The notes under the pieces: model-generated
The model's database searches: none
Told to the model about the DNA's origin: nothing
The model's input: the letters and a program-made list of their open reading frames with translations, nothing else
Shown: positions 58,314 through 64,000 of the stretch, in pieces
Layout: the number at the start of each line of letters is the position of its first letter
How positions within the stretch are numbered: position 1 is the first letter of the stretch
From: JAHEEL01 sp942491345
Lineage (GTDB): Bacteria; Actinomycetota; Acidimicrobiia; Spongiisociales; UBA5794
Assembly (NCBI GenBank): GCA_942491345.1
Contig: CALOAN010000021.1
Location: 62,001-126,000 of the forward strand
DNA length: 64,000 bases
Reading direction: 5' to 3'
Position numbers and translations under genes: made by a program

Positions 58314-60250
58314 CACTTGTAGCTCCTCTGCGTCAAGGCCACGTAGTCGAACTCGAGTGGCTCGGTATGGCGTATCGGCGGCGAATCCTCGCCGGTCCAC
58401 CGCCAGGCGGAGACGAATGCGTAGTTCTCGTCGTCGCGCCTCGCTTCGCCGTCTTCAGTTTGGTGCTCGAGCCGGAAGTGGCCCCCGCATGATTCCTCGC
58501 GATCCAGCGCATCCCGGACCATCAGCTCCGCGAGTTCGAGAAAGTCGGCAACACGTCCTGCGCGTTCGAGCGACTGGTTCATCGATTCCTCGGTCCCAAG
58601 TAACTTGAGATCGCTCCAGAACTCGGCTCTGAGCTCGGGGATCTGCTCGAGAGCCTTCTCGAGGCCCTCACGGTCACGCGACATGCCGCACTCCTCGATC
58701 ATGATCTTGCCAAGACGCCGGTGGAAGTAGTCCACGGAATGCGTGCCGTCGATGGAGAGGAGCTTTGCGAGCCGTTCCTTCACCGCCTTCTCGGCTTCTG
58801 TGAACGACTCGTCGTCCGTGGGAACGGGCGGCACGTTCAGCCAGTTGGCGAGATACCCCGAAATCGTGGCAGGAAGCACGAAATATCCGTCGGCCACTCC
58901 CTGCATGAGCGCCGAGGCGCCGAGACGATTTGCGCCATGGTCGGAGAAGTTCGCCTCCCCCGAGGCGAAGAGACCCGGCACGGTGGTCTCGAGGTTGTAG
59001 TCGACCCAGAGCCCGCCCATCGTGTAGTGCGGAGCGGGATAGATCCGCATCGGAACGGTGTATGGGTCCTCGTCCGTGATGCGTTCGTACATCTCGAACA
59101 GGTTCCCGTAGCGATCCTCGATGGTCTGGCGCCCGAGGCGGCTGATGGCGTCGGCAAAATCGAGATAGACGCCGTTCTTGAGTGGTCCAACACCACGGTC
59201 TTGGTCGATCATCCGCATCGCCGCGCGAGATGCAACATCTCGGGGGACCAGGTTGCCGAAGGCCGGGTATTGCCTTTCCAGGTAGTAGTCGCGTTCCTCT
59301 TCCGGGATATCGTTCGGCGCTCGGGAATCGTCCGCGTTCTTCGGAACCCAGATACGACCATCGTTGCGCAGCGACTCGGACATGAGGGTGAGCTTCGACT
59401 GATGCTCGTCGCTCGCCGGGATACATGTCGGGTGAATCTGAGTGAACGACGGGTTCGCGAAGTAGGCGCCCTTGCGATATGCCCGCCAGGCGGCCGTCCC
59501 GTTGCAGTTCATCGCATTCGTCGACAGGAAGTACACGTTCGAGTATCCGCCGGTCGCCAGGACCACGGCGTGAGCCGCGTGGCTCTCGATCTCGCCGGTC
59601 ACCAGGTCGCGGGTCACGATGCCGATCGCTCGGCCGTCCTTGGTGACGAGTTCGAGCATCTCGGTTCGGGTGAAGAGCTCCACGTTTCCCAGGCCAACCT
59701 GCCGGGCAAGTGCCTGGTACGCCGTCAACAGCAGCTGCTGACCGGTCTGCCCTCGTGCATAGAACGTGCGAGACACCTGGGCTCCGCCGAAGGAGCGGTT
59801 GTCGAGCAATCCGCCGTACTCCCGTGCGTACGGTGCGCCTTGAGCGACCGTCTGGTCGATGATCGAGTTGGACACCTCGGCCAGGCGGTACACGTTCGCC
59901 TCACGTGAGCGGTAGTCGCCGCCCTTGACGGTGTCGTAGAACAGGCGGAACACACTGTCGTTGTCATTCGGGTAGTTCTTCGCCGCGTTGATTCCGCCTT
60001 GAGCCGCGATCGAATGGGCACGCCGGGAGGAATCGTTATACGTGAAGGCCTTGACGTTGTATCCAAGCTCACCGAGTGCCGCAGCCGCCCCGGCACCGGC
60101 GAGGCCGGTTCCAACGACGATGAGGTCGTACTTTCGGCGGTTTGCCGGGTTGACGAGCTTCACGTCGAACTTGCGTTTCGTCCACTTGTCCTGAATCGGC
60201 CCTTCTGGAATCTTGGGGTCGAGCTTGGAGCCGTCGAGTGGTGTTGTCAC
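58313..60250 (-). CDS. sdhA: Succinate dehydrogenase flavoprotein subunit
   Basis: A 645-residue FAD enzyme oxidising succinate to fumarate. LIVVGTGLAGAGAAAALGELGY is the FAD loop, and RRAHSIAAQGGINAA holds His79, the covalent FAD attachment site. IHPTCIPASDEHQSKLTLMSESLRNDG and the active-site region RMIDQDRGVGP, HYTMGGLWVDYNLET and GEANFSDHGANRLGASALMQG are clear. The wording and the QSKLTLMSE loop match the non-classical (B. subtilis/Sdh1-like) group. It is 13 nt after sdhC. Confidence 0.96.
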   Translation of the reverse strand: MTTPLDGSKLDPKIPEGPIQDKWTKRKFDVKLVNPANRRKYDLIVVGTGLAGAGAAAALGELGYNVKAFTYNDSSRRAHSIAAQGGINAAKNYPNDNDSVFRLFYDTVKGGDYRSREANVYRLAEVSNSIIDQTVAQGAPYAREYGGLLDNRSFGGAQVSRTFYARGQTGQQLLLTAYQALARQVGLGNVELFTRTEMLELVTKDGRAIGIVTRDLVTGEIESHAAHAVVLATGGYSNVYFLSTNAMNCNGTAAWRAYRKGAYFANPSFTQIHPTCIPASDEHQSKLTLMSESLRNDGRIWVPKNADDSRAPNDIPEEERDYYLERQYPAFGNLVPRDVASRAAMRMIDQDRGVGPLKNGVYLDFADAISRLGRQTIEDRYGNLFEMYERITDEDPYTVPMRIYPAPHYTMGGLWVDYNLETTVPGLFASGEANFSDHGANRLGASALMQGVADGYFVLPATISGYLANWLNVPPVPTDDESFTEAEKAVKERLAKLLSIDGTHSVDYFHRRLGKIMIEECGMSRDREGLEKALEQIPELRAEFWSDLKLLGTEESMNQSLERAGRVADFLELAELMVRDALDREESCGGHFRLEHQTEDGEARRDDENYAFVSAWRWTGEDSPPIRHTEPLEFDYVALTQRSYK

Positions 60251-60263
60251 AGTGATCCCCTCC

Positions 60264-61007
60264 TCAGCCCGACACCGTGAGTATGCCGAGTTGGACGGCT
60301 ATCGGGATCGAGGAGTTCCCGATCAAGATGGCAAGAGCGAGCGCTACTGCCAGATACCGTCGCCAGACATCGTACCGAGGGTTCGCCATTCCGAGGCTCT
60401 GGAACAGGCTCCATGCACCGTGGTAGATGTGCAGTGCGAGGAAGACCATGGTGACGAGGTAGAACAAGGCGACCGGCCACCGTTCGAAGCTGTAGACGAC
60501 GTTGTTGTAGACATCACCGGCGACGTAGTCCGGGTTTGCGCTACCGATCGTGAGGTCGGCGAGGTGGTAGAGCACAAACAAAGCGATGAGCACGCCACCC
60601 CAGAGCATGGTACGGCTCGCGTAGTCCGCGGCTGCGTACTCCCGCTTCTTCTCATACCGAATGCTGCCTCGTGCCTTGCGGTTTCTGAGCGCCAGGACCG
60701 TTGCGGACCAAATATGGATGATCGCCATCGCGCTGAGCCCGATCCGGAACAGCCACAACACCCCTTCTTTCGGGAAGATCGGGTAGAGGAGAGTTCGCAG
60801 CGACTCCGCGTAGTGGTCGAGATCCTCAGGTCCGATGAAGATCTTCAGGTTCCCGATCATGTGGACCAGGATGTAGCCGAGGAGACCAATACCCGTGAGC
60901 GCCATCATCCACTTCATCCCCACATCGGAAGTGAAGAACGGTCCGAGCCACGACTGCCATCCGGATCGCCGGTTGACCTCGAGGCGGCGTGTCTTCGTTG
61001 TCACCAT
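60264..61007 (-). CDS. sdhC: Succinate dehydrogenase cytochrome b558-type membrane subunit
   Basis: A 247-residue protein with five TM helices (starting MKWMMALTGIGLLGYILVHMIGN, ending LAVALALAILIGNSSIPIAVQLGIL) and His residues in helices that can ligate two b hemes (HMIGN, AIIHIW, LYHLAD, LHIYHGAW). A single five-helix anchor makes this a type B enzyme with menaquinone as the likely partner. AAGGACAC precedes the ATG. It is the first gene of the sdh operon, divergent from whiB. Confidence 0.93.
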   Translation of the reverse strand: MVTTKTRRLEVNRRSGWQSWLGPFFTSDVGMKWMMALTGIGLLGYILVHMIGNLKIFIGPEDLDHYAESLRTLLYPIFPKEGVLWLFRIGLSAMAIIHIWSATVLALRNRKARGSIRYEKKREYAAADYASRTMLWGGVLIALFVLYHLADLTIGSANPDYVAGDVYNNVVYSFERWPVALFYLVTMVFLALHIYHGAWSLFQSLGMANPRYDVWRRYLAVALALAILIGNSSIPIAVQLGILTVSG

Positions 61008-61035
61008 GTGTCCTTCCGTTGAGTCGCCAGAAGTG

Positions 61036-61065
61036 ATTATCGCGGGGTTTGAGCGGTGTGTCGAA
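61036..61065 (-). promoter_or_regulatory. Promoter of sdhCAB
   Basis: On the minus strand TTCGAC (61065-61060) and GATAAT (61041-61036) have an 18-nt spacer, about 30 nt before the sdhC start. Confidence 0.55.
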
Positions 61066-61111
61066 ACGGACGCGATCCTTGTGTTGCAAGGCGCGCGTCA
61101 TTGTTTGAGGT

Positions 61112-61140
61112 TGACAAGCGCGCGCGGGGTTGGGAGAATC
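61112..61140 (+). promoter_or_regulatory. Promoter of whiB
   Basis: TTGACA (61112-61117, perfect -35) and GAGAAT (61135-61140) have a 17-nt spacer. Confidence 0.7.
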
Positions 61141-61146
61141 CCAAGG

Positions 61147-61158
61147 TTGTAATTACAA
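61147..61158. promoter_or_regulatory. AT-rich operator candidate in the whiB leader
   Basis: TTGTAATTACAA is a perfect 12-bp palindrome at about the transcription start, striking in GC-rich DNA. Its position suits a repressor site. Confidence 0.55.
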
Positions 61159-61174
61159 AAACCACAGGAGCTCC

Positions 61175-61462
61175 ATGTTCGGCGAATTTCTCGAGGCCCT
61201 TCAAGCTGACGGCTTCGACATGTCCTGGCAGGATTTCGCGAACTGTCGCGGAGCCGATCCAGACCTCTTCTTTCCAGAGCGCGGCGCGTCTACACGCACC
61301 GCCAAAGGCATCTGTCGTGAGTGCACCGTGCGTGACGAGTGTCTCGAGTTCGCGATCGTCTCGAGTGAGAAGTTCGGGATCTGGGGCGCGATGTCGGAAC
61401 GCGAACGGCGCAAGATCCGAAAACAGCGCCAGATTGCTGCAACTCGCCGCAGAGCAGTCTGA
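61175..61462 (+). CDS. WhiB-family transcriptional regulator
   Basis: A 95-residue iron-sulfur regulator found only in actinobacteria and their phages. The four cluster Cys are C24, C47, C50 and C56 (NCRGADPDLFFPE, CRECTVRDEC), followed by the turn GIWGAMSERERR (usual GVWGG with Ala for the last Gly) and a basic tail KIRKQRQIAATRRR. It likely binds sigma factor region 4 and responds to NO, O2 or redox state. CAGGAG precedes the ATG. The general wording is closest to WhiB1/WhiB2-type short proteins, but the subgroup is uncertain. Confidence 0.93.
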   Translation: MFGEFLEALQADGFDMSWQDFANCRGADPDLFFPERGASTRTAKGICRECTVRDECLEFAIVSSEKFGIWGAMSERERRKIRKQRQIAATRRRAV

Positions 61463-61492
61463 GCCGCGCGCTGCGTAGCAACGTTCCCATTC

Positions 61493-61570
61493 CTCGCCTC
61501 CACCACGTTGTGGGGGAGGCGCGAGCGCCGGCCGTCAGGCCGGAGCGCAGCGGTGGGGGCTCTGGGAGCC
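61493..61570. repeat. Palindromic dispersed repeat, family B, copy at whiB
   Basis: CGCCTCCACCACGTTGTGG pairs with the following GGGGGAGGCG. GCCGGCCGTCAGGCCGG and AGCGCAGCGGTGGGGGCT follow, the same order as in the copies at 25381, 56433 and 56634. The rest of the gap to 61686 has only a short ACGGACT duplication. Confidence 0.75.
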
Positions 61571-61723
61571 TGACATTTCGCGATGGGGTCAACGGACGAG
61601 TTCCGTGCTCAGCCGCCGGCAGTGCCGACTCGGAGTCACGCCCTGTGCCCTACGGACTACGGACTACCTGTGAGGATCGGCCCCGGTAGAATGAGGGTCG
61701 TGCCACACACATAGGGAGCCGGG

Positions 61724-62668
61724 TTGAGTCCTACCGTCACCGTCATCGTTGCCATCATCGTGGGGTTGGTCCTCATCGGTATCGTCTGGGCAATTGTCTC
61801 GGCGGTTCGGAGCACGACGTCGACCTCGTTCTTGTCGTCTCGGCCGACACTCGAAGCACAGGATCTACTCCGCCCGAAACTCGTCGACTTTCATGTGAAG
61901 GACACCACCGCACGGATCTACTACGGAGTACCGCTCCCTGATGGTGACGTCGATGGCCACCTCAAGGATCTGCTCTGTCGCGACGCCCCACTGGTTTTGC
62001 ACGAGAAGCGTGCCCATGGACTCCCGATCGAGCAGGTCGTGCGGGCAGAAGTCTTCGGGCAGCGCGGTGGTAAGCCGATCGAGGTGGCTGTGCTGGAACT
62101 GGAGGAACCGGGCGAGATCCCTGAACTCGTGGTTCCGGATCTCGTGCCGCACGCAGCGGTTACCGGCTACGACCCGCTCGCCCACCTCGGTGAACAGGAA
62201 TTCGAGATCCAGCCGGGCGTCGCCAGCAAGGAGTCGACGGTAGGGCTTCCACCCTTCTCGGACGATATCTCGTTTGCGAAGTCGGTCGAAGCCGAATTGC
62301 GAGCCGTCGGCGTCGACCCATACAACACGCCACTCTCGGATCTCTCGCTTGCTCTGCTCCGAATCGGGGGGTACCAGGTGTCGCCCGCTCCCGCAGGCAC
62401 GGCGAACATGCACATCGCCCAGAAGGCGGGTTCAACTTCGCTTGTCGTCGTCCACGAGCATCAGGCCGGCGACCATCCTGAACTCTCGGAACAGGCCGTC
62501 AACGGCTTCGTTATCGCGGTAGCGCAGAACAACCCGCAGCGTGCGCTTCTGATCACCGACATGTTCAGCCCATACATCGTGTACGAGAAGGAGCGCAGCG
62601 ACCCACGGTGCCGCTTCATCACACGGGAGCGGCTCCAGCCATTCGTGGATAGCTTCGCGCTGCAGTAG
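61724..62668 (+). CDS. Membrane-anchored protein of unknown function, possible Mrr-like fold
   Basis: A 314-residue protein starting with TTG (MSPTVTVIVAIIVGLVLIGIVW) after AGGGAGCC; a TAGAAT -10 is at 61687. One N-terminal TM helix anchors a soluble domain, probably cytoplasmic. The C-terminal 110 residues show the strand-helix order of Mrr-type endonuclease-like folds: SLVVVHEHQAGD..., NPQRALLITDMFSPYIVYEKE and FITRERLQPFVDSFAL, which resemble the 'I-T-x-F' and 'I..L...L' landmarks. The usual catalytic E/Q-x-K is not clear, so it may be inactive. This assignment is a guess. Confidence 0.6.
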   Translation: MSPTVTVIVAIIVGLVLIGIVWAIVSAVRSTTSTSFLSSRPTLEAQDLLRPKLVDFHVKDTTARIYYGVPLPDGDVDGHLKDLLCRDAPLVLHEKRAHGLPIEQVVRAEVFGQRGGKPIEVAVLELEEPGEIPELVVPDLVPHAAVTGYDPLAHLGEQEFEIQPGVASKESTVGLPPFSDDISFAKSVEAELRAVGVDPYNTPLSDLSLALLRIGGYQVSPAPAGTANMHIAQKAGSTSLVVVHEHQAGDHPELSEQAVNGFVIAVAQNNPQRALLITDMFSPYIVYEKERSDPRCRFITRERLQPFVDSFALQ

Positions 62669-62817
62669 GTAGCGAGCTACGCGGGTGCAGCCCATAGTCC
62701 GTACTCGGCACGCTGCACGTTCCGGTTGAGGCTGGAACGAGGCCTGCCGAGAGCTTCGGAGGGTTTGGGCCCCGGAGAGCGAGAACGCACCTAGACTGGA
62801 ATTCTGAAAGGAGACCC

Positions 62818-63000
62818 ATGATCAGGAACATAGGCGGCCCTGAGCTGCTGATCATCCTTGTGGTGGTGCTCCTCCTCTTCGGCGCGGCGAAACTCCCGAG
62901 CCTTGCCCGTTCGATCGGCGCGTCGGCGAAGGAGTTCAAGAAGGGTATCGACGAAGGTGTTCCCGATGAGGACGCCACCGCCGACTCTGAGAAGACCTGA
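62818..63000 (+). CDS. tatA: Twin-arginine translocase subunit TatA
   Basis: A 60-residue protein of the Tat export channel. One TM helix (PELLIILVVVLLLFG) leads through the FGAAKLPSLARSIG hinge to an amphipathic helix and a short acidic tail, exactly the TatA/E layout. GAAAGGAGA precedes the ATG and TAGACT (62792) may be its -10. In mycobacteria sigE, rseA, htrA and tatB are neighbours; here a tat gene stands before the ECF sigma gene. Confidence 0.92.
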   Translation: MIRNIGGPELLIILVVVLLLFGAAKLPSLARSIGASAKEFKKGIDEGVPDEDATADSEKT

Positions 63001-63018
63001 TCTTCGCCTGAGGTTCCG

Positions 63019-63046
63019 GGAACCAGTTGGGTTCGCTTGGCGTTCT
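63019..63046 (+). promoter_or_regulatory. ECF-type promoter before the sigma gene
   Basis: GGAACC (63019-63024), a 16-nt spacer and CGTTCT (63041-63046) match the GGAAC/CGTT pattern of ECF sigma promoters, so the sigma gene may be autoregulated. The -35 half also lies in a GGTTCC/GGAACC palindrome. Confidence 0.55.
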
Positions 63047-63068
63047 TTCCACAGTTGTGGGGAAGATC

Positions 63069-63578
63069 ATGACTGACGAATTCACACCAACCTGGGAAGA
63101 CGTTGCGCATCGCTATGGGCGCAAGATCTACAACTTCGCCTACCGGCTCACCGGAAATCCGGACGACGCGGCAGACCTCGTGCAAGAAGTGCTTCTCCGC
63201 GTTCGGAACGGTCTTGACTCATATCGGCCAGGCTCGTTCGACGGCTGGCTCTGGCGCATCACCCGCAACGCCTTCCTGGACGGGATTCGGAGAAAGCAGC
63301 GACGCCCGGAGTCTGCGCTGCCGGAGGGTGACCACCACACGCTTGGATCGAGTCCCTCCCCTGACGAAGTGCTTGCATCCGTCCGGCTCTCGGACGACGT
63401 GCAGTCGTCACTCCTCAAGCTTGCCTACGAATTCAGAGAAGCCGTGGTGTTGTGTGATGTGGTCGGCCTCAGCTACGACGAGATCGCTGAAGCAACGGAC
63501 GTACCGGTCGGCACGGTCCGCAGCCGGATTCACCGCGGCCGCAAACAACTTCGGGAGCTGTTGACATGGCCCGTCTGA
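63069..63578 (+). CDS. ECF sigma factor (SigE-like)
   Basis: A 169-residue RNA polymerase sigma factor with only regions 2 and 4. Region 2 has YNFAYRLTGNPDDAADLVQEVLLRV and SFDGWLWRITRNAFLDGIRRKQRR. Region 4 has LKLAYEFREAVVLCDVVGLSYDEIAEATDVPVGTVRSRIHRGRKQLRE (in parts), the -35-binding helix-turn-helix. The ATG at 63069 has GGGGAAG upstream, and a longer in-frame start lacks support. It overlaps the anti-sigma gene by 13 nt, the usual arrangement for a co-expressed inhibitor. Confidence 0.94.
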   Translation: MTDEFTPTWEDVAHRYGRKIYNFAYRLTGNPDDAADLVQEVLLRVRNGLDSYRPGSFDGWLWRITRNAFLDGIRRKQRRPESALPEGDHHTLGSSPSPDEVLASVRLSDDVQSSLLKLAYEFREAVVLCDVVGLSYDEIAEATDVPVGTVRSRIHRGRKQLRELLTWPV

Positions 63579-64000
63579 TTCCCGATCCCGATGCGCGGGG
63601 GGAGTTGTTCTCGGCGTATCTCGATGGACAGCTGACCCCGGACGAGGTTGTGATGGTCAGCAACCTCCTCGAGGGCGACGAAGAGGTCATCCGGGAATTC
63701 CGCTCGCTCCAAAGAATCCGGCGGTCGCTCCGTCTGTTGCCGGAATTCGAGGTACCCGCAAATCTCCTTCCCGACGGTCACCTCGGTGATCGGCTCTCCG
63801 CGTATCTCGACGGGGAACTCGTCACCCTCGAGCATCGCCGTGTGACCCGGCACCTGGTCGATTGTTCCGACTGTCGCGTCGAACTCCAGGACCTCGACCG
63901 GGCGCGCATCGCGATCCGATCGCTGCCCGGCGTCGATACGACCTCGACTGGTGAGATTCCCGTGACCCCCACAGCGAAGCACACGCGGAGGTATGTTGCC
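63566..64000 (+). CDS. Zinc-containing anti-sigma factor, 3' end outside window
   Basis: 145 codons are visible and the frame is open at the right edge. Two homologous segments follow one another: LFSAYLDGQLTPDEVVMV (about 14-31) without a metal motif, and RLSAYLDGELVTLEHRRVTRHLVDCSDC (in parts; about 76-103), which has the HxxxCxxC ZAS zinc motif of anti-sigma factors. The second half after residue 125 is Thr-rich, probably the linker to a missing TM helix. It starts 13 nt inside the sigma gene in another frame, so the pair is translationally coupled. It is expected to bind and silence the upstream ECF sigma. Confidence 0.9.
   Translation, partial: MARLIPDPDARGELFSAYLDGQLTPDEVVMVSNLLEGDEEVIREFRSLQRIRRSLRLLPEFEVPANLLPDGHLGDRLSAYLDGELVTLEHRRVTRHLVDCSDCRVELQDLDRARIAIRSLPGVDTTSTGEIPVTPTAKHTRRYVA

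Overview
The window is GC-rich, gene-dense chromosome from an actinobacterium. The best lineage evidence is a WhiB-family iron-sulfur regulator, a GuaB3-type IMP dehydrogenase relative upstream of guaA, many start codons with a -10 box 6-10 nt upstream and no Shine-Dalgarno sequence (leaderless style), and an ECF sigma/zinc anti-sigma pair next to tatA. The gene content suggests a deep-branching, Acidimicrobiia-like lineage; that placement is an inference and no rRNA gene is present to test it. I saw no tRNA, rRNA, CRISPR array, transposase, phage or plasmid gene. Layout: 1-2192 acyl-CoA operon (thiolase-like protein without the nucleophilic Cys, plus a zinc-ribbon OB partner). 2193-3743 NCS2 permease with a structured leader. 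3876-6262 two paralogous acidic lipoproteins and, convergent to them, a nuclease/lamin-tail lipoprotein. 6379-9491 rpmJ-rpsM-rpsK-rpsD-rpoA-rplQ with its own promoter and terminator. 9525-12366 Nudix, Yip1-like, truA, rplM-rpsI. 12415-15911 glmM and glmS, with a glmS-type ribozyme between them. 15952-23202 acpS, alr, P1 peptidase, family-4 UDG, tsaE-tsaB-rimI-tsaD and a site-2 protease. 23293-25378 groES-groEL under two CIRCE-like operators. 25507-30492 GNAT, CoA-type Nudix, PLP decarboxylase, Nnr, and PCu(A)C copper chaperone. 30710-34545 (minus) cimA with a Thr/Ile leader-peptide attenuator, and an O-acyltransferase. 34637-38689 trpS with a Trp leader-peptide attenuator, guaB3, guaA. 38832-45806 a giant CheA-like hybrid kinase, pcrA, a lipoprotein. 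45962-55808 flavin monooxygenase, B12-binding mutase subunit, sucCD, racemase-like protein, purH, folD, icd, mdh. 56059-57055 HU followed by a 650-bp repeat block. 57062-61007 (minus) sdhCAB plus an SCP2 protein. 61112-64000 whiB, a membrane-anchored unknown, tatA, ECF sigma factor and a truncated anti-sigma gene. How it fits together: glmM/glmS feed UDP-GlcNAc synthesis next to alr (peptidoglycan) and acpS; sucCD, icd, mdh and sdhCAB cover a large part of the TCA cycle, with a methylmalonyl-CoA mutase B12 subunit feeding succinyl-CoA; tsaB/D/E make t6A. The most notable non-coding content is RNA-level regulation (glmS ribozyme, two amino-acid attenuators, a permease leader) and three families of intergenic repeats. 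The most conspicuous is a 7-bp periodic GAGACNN/GTCTCNN element found between genes at seven loci, in inverted form with shared ends at several of them.
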